This document shows, one piece after another, positions 26,575 through 35,969 of a stretch of DNA of 64,000 nt (the first letter of the stretch is position 1; every line of letters begins with the position of its first letter). Source of the DNA: Bradyrhizobium algeriense (GTDB lineage Bacteria; Pseudomonadota; Alphaproteobacteria; Rhizobiales; Xanthobacteraceae); contig NZ_PYCN01000003.1 in assembly GCF_003062295.1 (NCBI RefSeq), forward strand, positions 248,001 to 312,000, in the 5' to 3' direction. Below the pieces are notes generated by a model. That model made no database searches. It had not been told where the DNA came from and worked only from the letters and a program-made list of their open reading frames with translations. Position numbers and translations under genes: made by a program.

Positions 26575-27309
26575 TCAGATCATCCGCTGTTGGCTATAGG
26601 CCTGAAGGTTACCTATGACCTGAGGAATGACGCCGATCAGCTGGCGCGTAATGTCGGCCATATCCTGCTGCGTCAGTTGTCGCTGTTGGCCAAAGGCCAT
26701 GGGACCGCCGAACGCTGACTGGAACTGAGGTGCGCCAAACTGAGTGCCCCAGGCTTGCGCTGGATGGCCGAGACCAGGTTGGCCGAGGCCTCCGAGTTGC
26801 TGACCGAGGCCTCCGAACTGACCCTGACCGAGGCCGCCCTGCATGGCCGCATAGTGAGGTTGCTGCTGGCTCTGCAGCATTCCAACGATCTGCGGAACGA
26901 TGGGCAGGATTTGCCGCACGACTTCATTCACGTCCTGCGGGCTCAGCTGCCGCGGCGCTTGGCCGTAGGCCGCGTAGCCGATTCCGCCGAACGGATTTTG
27001 TGCTTGCGCGAGCATTTGAGGCAGCGCCGGTACCAGTTGACGCACGACCTCGTTCACGTCTTGTTGCGAAAGCTGGCGCTGTTGGCCGCCCCACTGCTGG
27101 CCCCATCCCGTCGGTTGCCCGCCCCAGCCGGGGTTATATCCGAACGCGCCGAAGGGCTGCTGACCGCCGTATTGCCCATATTGCTGGCCGTAGGCCGCCT
27201 GTCCGAATCCAACACCGCCTTGCGAACCTAATGCTCCCCATCCCCCTTGTTGTTGCGGACCGAACTGTCCGAACTGCGGATTATGCGCGAGGTAATCAAA
27301 GTAGGTCAT
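26575..27309 (-). CDS. Gln/Gly/aromatic-rich protein with three amphipathic modules, function unknown
   Basis: This encodes 244 aa. GGAG precedes the ATG. There is no signal peptide or membrane helix. Three related 25-residue modules start at residues 78, 120 and 210; their shared pattern is RQL[ST]xQD[VM]xx[VI]xRQ[LI]xxxxPQ[MIV]. They are joined by low-complexity linkers rich in Gln, Gly, Phe, Tyr and Trp (for example GQQYGQYGGQQPFGAFGYNP, residues 41-60), a composition like prion-like or FG-repeat proteins. It is the first gene of the unit with the 152-aa protein (98 bp away) and the subtilisin. It may self-assemble, or be cut by the protease; both are inferences. No known family was recognised. 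Confidence 0.75.
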   Translation of the reverse strand: MTYFDYLAHNPQFGQFGPQQQGGWGALGSQGGVGFGQAAYGQQYGQYGGQQPFGAFGYNPGWGGQPTGWGQQWGGQQRQLSQQDVNEVVRQLVPALPQMLAQAQNPFGGIGYAAYGQAPRQLSPQDVNEVVRQILPIVPQIVGMLQSQQQPHYAAMQGGLGQGQFGGLGQQLGGLGQPGLGHPAQAWGTQFGAPQFQSAFGGPMAFGQQRQLTQQDMADITRQLIGVIPQVIGNLQAYSQQRMI

Positions 27310-27783
27310 CGCTGTTCTCCTTGCGATGGTTGGTGCCCTCAGCCCAAAGTGCTTTGTAGAGCCTCAGCATGCGAGGTCCTTCGGTGGCACAGTCCGTCAC
27401 GCCGGTTTGTGACGGCTCTGCATTTTTCAAATTCAAATGCTCAACGCCGGACAAATCGCAGCAATAGGTTACGTCTGCCTTGAGGCACGCGAACTGCGTT
27501 CCTCAAGGCAACAACCGAATGAGAAGCATAAGGCGGCAAAACAAAGCCGTTGAGAGATGCAGGAGCGGGTTTGTTGTTTCTTAGCAGCCATCTCCTGGAG
27601 GCCAGCTACTTACGTCCGCTCAGACGCTCTGCGATTGATTGCTGATTTTTCCCCGAACGCGCTCAAGCGCGAATAGTTTCGCGGACACGCGGAGATATTT
27701 TGGTGGCAACTCTATGAAAATTCCAGGACGCGCGGATCTTGTCAGCCAGCGCTCTTGCCGCATCTGCTTCGGCTCAGACGTTG
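27310..27783. other. Intergenic region upstream of the repeat-protein operon
   Basis: This 474-bp gap must hold the promoter of the 27309-24174 operon and the 3' flank of the M48 gene. It contains one strong hairpin (27476-27510). No short frame here looks like a gene. Confidence 0.5.
27476..27510. promoter_or_regulatory. 15-bp hairpin with one mismatch upstream of the repeat-protein operon
   Basis: TGCCTTGAGGCACGC (27476-27490) pairs with GCGTTCCTCAAGGCA (27496-27510) around a five-base loop GAACT, with a single mismatch. It lies about 165 bp upstream of the start of the repeat protein and 270 bp beyond the M48 stop. No T run follows on either strand, so it may be an operator, an RNA structure in the leader, or a dispersed repeat rather than a terminator. 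Confidence 0.4.
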
Positions 27784-28848
27784 CTAAAAAGTGAGGTTGA
27801 GTAGAGTACCGACCCGCTCGGAGGTAGCGGGGTGGCTGCGAAGCAAGCGCATGGGATCATGCCCGAATGCAGGCACAGCCATTGGCGCAGAGCCGGTATG
27901 ATGGCGCTCCAGCTTATCGAGTGCGGCGATGAGTGCCCGCGAGTCGCCGGTCAATTCTAGCGCGGTTGCATCCGCATCCAGTTCGCGGACGCGCGACAGC
28001 GCCAGTCCAAGCAGCTGACCGAGCGCCGGAGCTGCGCTCAGCAGCGTCGCCAATGGCTGGCTTGCCCTCATCGCGCCGTGGTTATGTCGCGTTCGCAGCA
28101 GGGCGAGACCGGCGAGCGAGGTCCAATCGATCGCACGGCGCAATGTAGTCGCCCAGCTCATTGTCCAGGTGTCATTGTTGCGGATATGCGCCACTTCGTG
28201 GGCCAAGATCCCGGCGATCTCTTCGCGCGTCATGCCGCGCAACAGCCCCTCAGTTAAGACGATGGCGCTGCGTTCCGGTCCGCCGAGCGCGTAGGCATTC
28301 ATATCGCTTGGTGCCGGCAGGCAATAAAGCTCCGGCACTCGAGCCAAGCCGGCTCGGCCGCAAACCTTCGTCAGAATGGCGAACAACTCCGGCGCCTGGG
28401 CGTGGAACAGCTGGCGGGCGCCGAACCAGCGATACATATTCTCGCGCGAGATAACCGTGCCTTCAGGGCGGGGGACGGTTCCCTGTAACGCGCGCCGCAT
28501 GCCCTCGGTCCCACCGACGATCCAACCGCACATCGCGAGCAGCAACATCATTGCAAGAATCGCCAATGCCGATGATTGATTGTTCGCTGTCTGATGGGCG
28601 AGCCGCCGATGCCGCAACAGGTCCCGATCTTTCGAGTTCAGCTCGATACAGCATCGCAGGTAGGTGCCTGCCTCACCGGACGGCCAATAAATCTCTACGG
28701 TAGTACCGCACCTGGAAACGCTCAGCATTTGCATCGGCGGCGCACAGCGCACCAAAGCGAGTGAAATGCCTGGCGTGAGGTCGGCGACGGCATCCCGCCG
28801 CGGCCGATGACCATGCAAAGCTGTCCAGCCTATGCCAGCGTCAAACAC
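27784..28848 (-). CDS. M48-family membrane zinc metalloprotease
   Basis: This encodes up to 354 aa. The zinc site HEVAH lies in GILAHEVAHIRNNDT, with the downstream Glu of the family in SRVRELDADATAL. One hydrophobic helix (SALAILAMMLLLAMCGWIV) precedes the catalytic domain, so the protease domain is membrane-tethered, as in HtpX/Oma1-like proteins. The start is uncertain. The GTG at 28848 has an AGGGAACAGGG sequence before it, and an ATG at 28734 lacks one. The Cys-containing stretch before ELNSKDRDLL is not typical of the family, so the N-terminus may be altered. Such proteases act in membrane protein quality control. Confidence 0.8.
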   Translation of the reverse strand: MFDAGIGWTALHGHRPRRDAVADLTPGISLALVRCAPPMQMLSVSRCGTTVEIYWPSGEAGTYLRCCIELNSKDRDLLRHRRLAHQTANNQSSALAILAMMLLLAMCGWIVGGTEGMRRALQGTVPRPEGTVISRENMYRWFGARQLFHAQAPELFAILTKVCGRAGLARVPELYCLPAPSDMNAYALGGPERSAIVLTEGLLRGMTREEIAGILAHEVAHIRNNDTWTMSWATTLRRAIDWTSLAGLALLRTRHNHGAMRASQPLATLLSAAPALGQLLGLALSRVRELDADATALELTGDSRALIAALDKLERHHTGSAPMAVPAFGHDPMRLLRSHPATSERVGTLLNLTF

Positions 28849-29191
28849 CCCTGTTCCCTGCCCCCTGATGCACGCCCAACGCGAAGGTTACGGATCAACT
28901 TGCGCCCTGTCATGCCAATTTCATGCCATAGACACAGGAAACTTGCGGAATGCACAAGGGATACTACGGTATTAGCGGGAACCGGCTTTGGTTGCGCGGC
29001 GTATTGGAGCCCGCCGATCGCGATGGTGCGGAGAGTCTGTGAGCTGGACTAGATCGATCTTCTGGTCACTCAGGCCCGCGATAGCCGCGGTCCGCAGCCC
29101 GTTGCCTCAGATTTTGCGAGACTGATACTTCCTGAGACGGCTGCTTCCTTATTCGGAAGCGACTGCCAAGCTACGGTAGTTGCGCCTCCGG
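28849..29191. other. Intergenic region, nothing recognised
   Basis: The 343 bp between the M48 gene and the small repeat-tailed membrane protein hold only short unsupported frames. The promoter of the M48 gene is presumably near 28850-28950. Confidence 0.45.
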
Positions 29192-29755
29192 TTATTTCCT
29201 CTGCTGCCACTGCATGAATTTTTCGAGCAGAGCCTGGGATTTTTCGGGCGCCTCTTTAGCCGTTCCGGCGGAGGCGGGTTCGGAAACAGCCGGGTCTTGG
29301 CCTTGTATCCTTTGAAACTGCTTGAATCCTTGAAGCAGCGCCTGGGAGTCTTCCGTCGTTACCGGGGCCGGCGTCGCCGATGCAGGGGTTGAAATGGAGA
29401 CGGCGAGTTCCGAGGGATCAGTTTTTGACCTTGGAAACACGTTGAACAAAACGAGCGCCAGGATCGCAGTAACGCCGATCGCCGCGGAAATTGCGCCCGC
29501 AGTGGCGAGCAGTCCGCGTCGTGGGCGGCGTTCGTAAACGAACTGGGACTCCAACGGACGGGTGAATTTGGCGAAAGCCTCCTCGCGCATCTCATCATAA
29601 CGAGACAAAGGGGGCGTGGGGGGCAAATGGTCTGATCTCGTCTGCGGTGCCGCGTTAGATCGCGGGTTCGCCATGCCGCGCGCCGAGCGCGGTGCGTAGT
29701 ACAGCGGATCTTCCGGATTATCGGAGTTGGAATGGTCGTTCGCGCTGAAACTCAT
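29192..29755 (-). CDS. Bitopic membrane protein with duplicated C-terminal motif, function unknown
   Basis: This encodes 187 aa with GAGGAG before the ATG. The N-terminal 80 residues are polar and presumably cytoplasmic, with a basic YERRPRRG just before one transmembrane helix (about 81-105). The outer part is Ser/Thr/Pro/Ala-rich and carries two related segments: SQALLQGFKQFQRI (137-150) and SQALLEKFMQWQQR (173-186). No family was recognised. It is a single gene near the protease genes. Confidence 0.65.
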   Translation of the reverse strand: MSFSANDHSNSDNPEDPLYYAPRSARGMANPRSNAAPQTRSDHLPPTPPLSRYDEMREEAFAKFTRPLESQFVYERRPRRGLLATAGAISAAIGVTAILALVLFNVFPRSKTDPSELAVSISTPASATPAPVTTEDSQALLQGFKQFQRIQGQDPAVSEPASAGTAKEAPEKSQALLEKFMQWQQRK

Positions 29756-30007
29756 TTGCGCTACTCCTCACAATGTCAGATCATCGCATCGGAATATTGC
29801 CACTCAAGGCTTCCGAGCACAGTCCGCATGCCGCAGGCATTTGCGCCCTGCGGCACGCCGGGTAAAACTCCGATCCGCCGACCCCCGACATCAGGAGACT
29901 GATCCAAACCGGGATGCGTGTGGAGTCAGATGTTCTGTTCCGCCCAAAAAACAATCAAGCTGTTGCCGTCCGGCGACAAAATTATACGGAACTTGTGGGC
30001 TCGGACC

Positions 30008-31933
30008 CTAGATCGTGACCTGCGTTCCCACCTCCACCACCCGCCCGGTCGGGATCTGGAAATAATCCGTGGCGTCGTTGGCGGATTGGCTGAGGCGGAT
30101 GAACAGCAGGTCCTGCCAGCGCGGCATGCCCGAATGCGCGGCCGGCTTCAGCGCGCGGCGGGACAGGAAGAACGATGTCGACATGATATCGAACTGCCAG
30201 CCGAGCTTGCGGGCGATCGCCAGCGTCTTCGGCACGTTAGGCGATTCCATGAAGCCGAACTTCAGCGTCACCCGCGAGAAGGTCTCGCTGAGCTGCTCCA
30301 TCCGCACCCGCTCACTATCGTCGATCCGCGGCGTCGGCGCGGTCTCGATGGTGAGGATGACGTTCTTCTCATGCAGCACCTTGTAGTGCTTCAGGCTGTG
30401 CATCAGCGCGGTCGGCGCGCATTCGGGATCGGAGGTCAGGAACACCGCCGTGCCGGGCACCCGCTGCGGCGGGCGCTTCTCCAGCATCGCCACGAGGTCG
30501 GCCAGCGGGAATTCGAGCTTGCGCGACTTCTCGAACAACAGCTTGCTGCCGCGACGCCACGTGTACATCAGGAGCATCACGATGCCGCCGAGCGCCAACG
30601 GCACCCAGCCGCCCTCGAACACCTTCAGCAGATTGGCGGCGAGGAAGGTGATGTCGAGGAACAAAAACGGCGCGATCAGGGCTGCGGCCGCGACCGGCGA
30701 CCATTTCCAGACCCGCCAGATCACGACAAAGCCCATCATGGCCGTGACCACCATGGTCCCGGTCACGGAGATGCCGTAGGCCGCAGCCAGCGCGCTCGAC
30801 GACCGGAACAGGACCACCAGCAGCATCACCGCAACGAACAGCAGCATGTTGATGCGCGGAATGTAGATCTGGCCGGAATGGGCTTCCGACGTATGGCGAA
30901 TTTCGAACCGCGGCATCAGGCCGAGTTGGATCGCCTGACGCGTCAGCGAATAGGCGCCGGTGATGACGGCCTGGCTTGCAATCACGGTCGCCGCTGTCGC
31001 CAACGCCACCATCGGGATCAGCGCCCAGTCCGGGAACATCAGGAAAAACGGATTCTCGATCGCCTTGGGATCGCCAATCAGCAGCGCGCCCTGCCCCAGA
31101 TAGTTCACCGCCAGCGACGGCAGCACGATGAAGAGCCACGCGGTCTGGATCGGCCGCTTGCCGAAATGGCCGAGGTCGGCGTAGAGCGCCTCCGCGCCGG
31201 TGACGGCCAGAAATACCGCGCCGAGCGTGATGAAGCCGATCATGCCGTGATGGAGCATGAAGGAAACCGCGTGGAGCGGATTGAATGCCGACAGCACCTC
31301 GGGATGGAGCATGATCTGCGGCACGGCAGCGATCGCGATGACGGCGAACCACACGCACATGATCGGTCCGAAGAATGCGGCAACGCGCGCGGTGCCGTGG
31401 GACTGGACTGCAAACAGCGCAACCAGAATGACCAATGTCAGCGGCACGACATAGTGCTCAAAGGTCACCGTGACGAGCTTGATGCCCTCGATCGCAGACA
31501 ATACCGATAGCGCCGGCGTCAGGACTGCGTCGCCGTAGAACAGCGCACCAGAGATGATGCCGAGCAGCACGATCGCACCGCCGCCCTTGGTGACCGCACG
31601 CTGCGCCAGCGCCATCAGCGCCAGCGTCCCGCCCTCGCCGTTGTTGTCGGCGCGCAGCAGGATGACGACGTATTTCAGCGTCACCACGACGATCAGCGCC
31701 CACAGGATCAGCGACAATACGCCCAGCACTGCCTGCGGGCTGGCGGTACCCGCGTGCCCGCTGGCCGCGACGATGGCTTCGCGCAACGCGTAGAGCGGGC
31801 TGGTGCCGATGTCGCCGTAGACGACACCGATGCTGCCGAGCATCAGGGCCTTGAAGCCGGCGGTGGAATGCGTTTCGCCATGACCGTTGGCCGCGGGCGT
31901 TTCCGCCGCGGTGACCGCACTTTCAGATGACAT
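30008..31933 (-). CDS. kup: Low-affinity potassium transporter Kup
   Basis: This encodes 641 aa. The frame reaches 31969, but the ATG at 31933 gives the family-like start. The first helix carries [19 protein letters not shown], the Kup/HAK/KT hallmark, and about twelve hydrophobic helices follow, then a cytoplasmic C-terminal domain ending [13 protein letters not shown]. It imports potassium with protons across the inner membrane. A second kup lies 153 bp upstream on the same strand, and the two may be one unit. The full length suggests a functional protein. Confidence 0.95.
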   Translation of the reverse strand: MSSESAVTAAETPAANGHGETHSTAGFKALMLGSIGVVYGDIGTSPLYALREAIVAASGHAGTASPQAVLGVLSLILWALIVVVTLKYVVILLRADNNGEGGTLALMALAQRAVTKGGGAIVLLGIISGALFYGDAVLTPALSVLSAIEGIKLVTVTFEHYVVPLTLVILVALFAVQSHGTARVAAFFGPIMCVWFAVIAIAAVPQIMLHPEVLSAFNPLHAVSFMLHHGMIGFITLGAVFLAVTGAEALYADLGHFGKRPIQTAWLFIVLPSLAVNYLGQGALLIGDPKAIENPFFLMFPDWALIPMVALATAATVIASQAVITGAYSLTRQAIQLGLMPRFEIRHTSEAHSGQIYIPRINMLLFVAVMLLVVLFRSSSALAAAYGISVTGTMVVTAMMGFVVIWRVWKWSPVAAAALIAPFLFLDITFLAANLLKVFEGGWVPLALGGIVMLLMYTWRRGSKLLFEKSRKLEFPLADLVAMLEKRPPQRVPGTAVFLTSDPECAPTALMHSLKHYKVLHEKNVILTIETAPTPRIDDSERVRMEQLSETFSRVTLKFGFMESPNVPKTLAIARKLGWQFDIMSTSFFLSRRALKPAAHSGMPRWQDLLFIRLSQSANDATDYFQIPTGRVVEVGTQVTI

Positions 31934-32086
31934 GGGATTTGCGCCTCGATTGCTTATTGCAACGCACAATTCAGGACGGCAGGGCTATACTCCCACCGGG
32001 AACGCATAGGTTATATTTATCTGGGCCCTTGCTATGCGTCCAACGCATGGATCGGAGGGGCTTACCTGAGGAATCTCGTTGGTTGG

Positions 32087-33985
32087 TCAGATAGTTACCT
32101 GAGTTCCGACCTCCACCACCCTCCCCGTCGGGATCTGGAAGTAGTCGGTGGCATCATTGGCCGACCGGCTCATCGCGATGAACAGATGATCCTGCCACAG
32201 CGGCATGCCCGACTGCGCCGAGGGTTTTAGCGACCGCCGCGACACGAAGAACGACGTCGCCATGATGTCGAACTGCCAACCGAGCTTGCGCGCGATTACC
32301 AGCGCCTTGGGCACGTTCGGCGATTCCATGAAGCCGAACCGCAGCCGCACGAGAGAGAACTTCTCGCTGATGGTTTCCATCTTGACGCGCTCGGCCGGAT
32401 CGACGCGCGGCGTCTGGGCGGTTTCGATGGTCAGGATTACATTGTGCTCGTGCAGCACCTTGTTGTGCTTGAGATTGTGCATCATCGCAGTTGGCACGAA
32501 GCTCGGATCGGAGGTCAGGAACACCGCCGTTCCCTTGACGATGTGCGGCGGCCGCTTTTCCAGGCTCTTGATCAGGTCCGCCAGCGGCACCTCGATGCGC
32601 CGTGTCTTCGCGGTCAGAATCGCCGCGCCGCGGCGCCAGGTCCAGATCATCACCGCGACGGCAACGCCGAACAGCAGCGGCACCCAGGCGCCTTCGAGCA
32701 GCTTCAACAGGTTCGCGGCAAAGAAGCTCATGTCGATGATCACAAAGGGCACGATCACGGCCGCCGCGGTCGCCGCGCGCCAGTTCCACAGTTTCCAGAC
32801 CACGACAAAACCCATGATGCCGTCGACCACCATGGTCGTGGAGACGGCAATGCCGTAGGCCGAAGCCAGACCGCTCGAGGTGCGGAACAACAGCACCAGC
32901 AGCACGACGCCGATCAGCAGCAGCCGGTTGACGCGCGGCAAATAGATCTGGCCGGCATGGGTTTCCGAGGTATAGCGAACCTCGAAGCGCGGCAGCAGGC
33001 CGAGCTGCACGGCCTGGCGGATCAGCGAAAAGGCGCCGGTTATCACCGCCTGGCTCGCGATCACGGTCGCAGCTGTCGCCAGCACCACCAGCGGCAGCAA
33101 GAGGACTCCGGGGACCAGCCGATAGAACGGATTTTCGATCGCCGCCGGGTCGGACAACACCAGCGCGCCCTGCCCGAAATAATTAATCAGGAGCGCGGGC
33201 AACACAAAATAGAACCAGCCGGTCTGGATCGGCTTGCGTCCGAAATGGCCGAGATCCGCATAAAGCGCTTCGCCGCCGGTCACCGCCAGAAACACCAGGC
33301 CCATTGTCACAAGGCCGATGACGCCATGGGAAAGCATGAACTGGATCGCGTACCAGGGATTGATCGCGTAGAGCACCGTTGGATCGTCGCTGATGTGGAT
33401 CAGGCCCAACACCGACAATGTCGCGAACCAGACCACCATGACCGGCCCGAAGGCGGAGGCGACGCGCGCGGTGCCGCTGCTCTGCACCGAGAACAGCACG
33501 ACCAGAATGAAGATCGTCAGCGGCACCACATAATGTTCGAGCGCAGGCGTGACCAACTTGAGACCTTCGACCGCCGACAACACCGAGATCGCCGGCGTAA
33601 TCATGGAATCGCCGATGAACATCGAGGCGCCGACGACGCCGAGCGCCAGCAACGGCCAGCTCCGCCGGCCCAACGCCCGCTGCCCCAGCGCCATCAGCGA
33701 CAGCGTACCGCCCTCGCCGTTGTTGTCGGCGCGCAACAGCAGCAGCACATATTTGGCTGTCACGACGATGAACAGCGACCACAGGATCAGCGAGAGCACG
33801 CCGAGAACGATGATGCGCGATACCGGCTGGCCCTCCGCCGCGTGCGTGACAGCCTCACGAAACGCATACAGCGGCGAGGTGCCGATATCGCCGAACACGA
33901 CGCCGATGCTTCCCAGCGTCAGGGCCCAAAAGCCAGAGGTGGCCTGGCCCTCATGGGCTTCGGTAGATGTGACGCTGACAGTCAT
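32087..33985 (-). CDS. kup: Second low-affinity potassium transporter Kup
   Basis: This encodes 632 aa. It starts at the ATG at 33985, as the longer frame to 34054 would use TTG. The hallmark [19 protein letters not shown] is present, and the C-terminus is the same as in its neighbour ([13 protein letters not shown]). The two proteins align along their whole length but differ at many positions, especially in the N-terminal tail, so the duplication is old. Two adjacent copies may differ in pH optimum or expression, as inferred for rhizobial Kup paralogues. Confidence 0.95.
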   Translation of the reverse strand: MTVSVTSTEAHEGQATSGFWALTLGSIGVVFGDIGTSPLYAFREAVTHAAEGQPVSRIIVLGVLSLILWSLFIVVTAKYVLLLLRADNNGEGGTLSLMALGQRALGRRSWPLLALGVVGASMFIGDSMITPAISVLSAVEGLKLVTPALEHYVVPLTIFILVVLFSVQSSGTARVASAFGPVMVVWFATLSVLGLIHISDDPTVLYAINPWYAIQFMLSHGVIGLVTMGLVFLAVTGGEALYADLGHFGRKPIQTGWFYFVLPALLINYFGQGALVLSDPAAIENPFYRLVPGVLLLPLVVLATAATVIASQAVITGAFSLIRQAVQLGLLPRFEVRYTSETHAGQIYLPRVNRLLLIGVVLLVLLFRTSSGLASAYGIAVSTTMVVDGIMGFVVVWKLWNWRAATAAAVIVPFVIIDMSFFAANLLKLLEGAWVPLLFGVAVAVMIWTWRRGAAILTAKTRRIEVPLADLIKSLEKRPPHIVKGTAVFLTSDPSFVPTAMMHNLKHNKVLHEHNVILTIETAQTPRVDPAERVKMETISEKFSLVRLRFGFMESPNVPKALVIARKLGWQFDIMATSFFVSRRSLKPSAQSGMPLWQDHLFIAMSRSANDATDYFQIPTGRVVEVGTQVTI

Positions 33986-34143
33986 GATGGAGAGGAACGT
34001 TCTCGTCGTTGAATTGATCCGGGCGGCTATCGACGCTTCCGTGTTGCCTGTCAATCTCGGACAAGCATAGCACCGCGCACGATGCGGAGCTTACGCAAAG
34101 CCAATCGAAATTTCGGGAGTGGTATTATGGTAGTTCCGTCGCC

Positions 34144-34971
34144 TTACGGCTTCAGGTTTGGCGGAAGCGGCGGATTTTCACGCATCAATGTGATGGTGAC
34201 GCGACGGTTTGCCGGCAATGTCGGATCATCGGGAAACAATGGCTGGCTGTCGGCCCTGCCGCCGACGGCGTAGATGTGGGACGGCGGCAGCCCCTCGCGT
34301 TCGAGGATCTGGCGCACGACGTTGGCGCGGTCCGCCGACAGATCGAATGCGCCATACTCGCTGCGCGCCGGCACGAAGCCGGCCGACGTGTGGCCGACAA
34401 TGTTGACCCGCAGCGGTGTCGCCTTCAACGGCACGGCCAGCTTCTGGATCAGCCGGCGGGTGCGGTCGTAGGGGACCTTGGAGCCGTCGGCGAACATCGA
34501 GCGGCCGTCCTGGTCTACGATTTCGAGATTGAGGCCCTGGCTGGTCTCTTCGAAGATTATGTGCCTGGACATTTCGGTCAGTTCCGGCATGTCCTGCAGC
34601 GCCTGGCGCAATGAGGCCGAAGCAAGCGCGAACTCGCGATCGACCTTCAGGCGGGCGCCGGATTCGCGCTGACGGTCCTTGTCGTCCGGCGTCGGCGTAT
34701 TGGAGGAATCCTCGGGCGAAATATGCTCGACGTTCTTCAGATTCGGCCGCGTCGGCAGGCCGTCGGCTTCGACGATTCCGGAATATCGGGCTTCGGTCTG
34801 CACGCCGAACGCATCGCGCATCGAACCCGCGACGATCTTCAACTTGGCCGAATCCTGCGTGGAGAACGCCACCAGCATCACGAAAAACGACAGCAGCAAC
34901 GCCATCAGATCCGCAAAGGTCACGAACCAGCCGTGACCGCCATGTGCCTCTTCGCGTCTTTTCTTGGCCAT
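34144..34971 (-). CDS. motB: Flagellar stator protein MotB
   Basis: This encodes 275 aa. The single transmembrane helix carries the proton-binding Asp21 in FADLMALLLSFFVML. An OmpA-like peptidoglycan-binding domain fills the C-terminal half (VNIVGHTSAGFVP, DLSADRANVVRQIL, GRADSQPLFPDDP, NRRVTITL). It starts 33 bp after motA, forming a stator operon. No other flagellar genes are in the window, so this may be a second stator set serving one of two flagellar systems. Confidence 0.9.
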   Translation of the reverse strand: MAKKRREEAHGGHGWFVTFADLMALLLSFFVMLVAFSTQDSAKLKIVAGSMRDAFGVQTEARYSGIVEADGLPTRPNLKNVEHISPEDSSNTPTPDDKDRQRESGARLKVDREFALASASLRQALQDMPELTEMSRHIIFEETSQGLNLEIVDQDGRSMFADGSKVPYDRTRRLIQKLAVPLKATPLRVNIVGHTSAGFVPARSEYGAFDLSADRANVVRQILEREGLPPSHIYAVGGRADSQPLFPDDPTLPANRRVTITLMRENPPLPPNLKP

Positions 34972-35004
34972 GCTTTATGTCCGCGCCTGGATGCCGTCGG
35001 CCGG

Positions 35005-35778
35005 TCAGGCCGGAACCAGCTCGCCTTCCTCGTGGCGGTGTTTTTCGGGCAGGTAGGCCAGCAGCATTTCACGCACCAGCGCCGGGCTCTTGGAGTCGCG
35101 GATCATCAGGATGCCGTCGATGATCAGCGTGCGGTTGGTTTCCTCGTCGATCAGCTTGCCATGCAGCTTGTCGGCGATCGGCAGACAGATCAGGTTTGCG
35201 ACAAGCGCGCCGTAAAGCGTCGCCAGCAGGGCGACCGCCATGAAGGGGCCGAGTTTCGAAGGGTCCGACATGTTCGAGAACATCTGCACCATGCCGAGCA
35301 GCGTGCCGATCATGCCGAACGCCGGCGCGCAGTCGCCGATGGCGCGATAGATCTTCGAGCCCTCGTTCAGGTGCATCAGAAAATTGTCGCGATCGCGCTC
35401 CATGTTGTCGCGGATGAATTCGAGATCGTAGCCGTCGGCGACGTAGCGGATTCCCTTGGCGAGGAAAGGCTCATCGGTCTCGACCTTTTCCAGGCCGACC
35501 GGACCCTGCTTGCGGGCGATTTCCGCGATGCGGGCCAGTTCGTCGACCAGATCGCGCGCCGAAAGACGGCTCATCGTGAAGGCGAATTTCGCACCCAGCG
35601 GCATGCCATGCAGGATCGCGCTGAGCGGGAAGCGGATCAGTGTCGCCGCCGTCGAGCCGCCGAAGATGATGATGACGGCATGGATGTCGTAGAACATCCG
35701 GAAGTCACCGCCCATCAGGATCAGCGTCGACAGGACGATGATGCCGGCGACCAGGCCAACGAGCGTGGTGATATCCAT
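35005..35778 (-). CDS. motA: Flagellar stator protein MotA
   Basis: This encodes 257 aa. GGAG lies before the ATG at 35778, which is preferred over the longer start at 35796. Four hydrophobic segments are present, with a cytoplasmic loop and the MotA/PomA signature near AFGMIGTLLGMVQMFSNM and ATLYGALVANLICLPIADKL. The length of about 257 aa and lack of the long MotA loop resemble PomA-type stators, so ion choice should not be assumed. It partners with motB downstream. Confidence 0.9.
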   Translation of the reverse strand: MDITTLVGLVAGIIVLSTLILMGGDFRMFYDIHAVIIIFGGSTAATLIRFPLSAILHGMPLGAKFAFTMSRLSARDLVDELARIAEIARKQGPVGLEKVETDEPFLAKGIRYVADGYDLEFIRDNMERDRDNFLMHLNEGSKIYRAIGDCAPAFGMIGTLLGMVQMFSNMSDPSKLGPFMAVALLATLYGALVANLICLPIADKLHGKLIDEETNRTLIIDGILMIRDSKSPALVREMLLAYLPEKHRHEEGELVPA

Positions 35779-35969
35779 TCTGCACTCCGAACGCACACGC
35801 GAACTACCGGCCGTCCTGGACGGTCGCGCGGCTCATCCGGAGCTGCGCAGGAGGCACCCTACGACTGCGCCATTAAAGAGGCGTAAAGGTTAAGCCCAAA
35901 GCGCGGTCGTAGAATTGCGGGTCAGCGCCGGCACGATCGCAAGGATTCACTAACCATAGCGTTTGGCGC

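Noticed and set aside
29918..31510. Long plus-strand frames opposite both kup genes (also 32444-34012)
   Set aside because: Their His/Arg/Gln-rich products are typical reverse-complement images of membrane protein genes.
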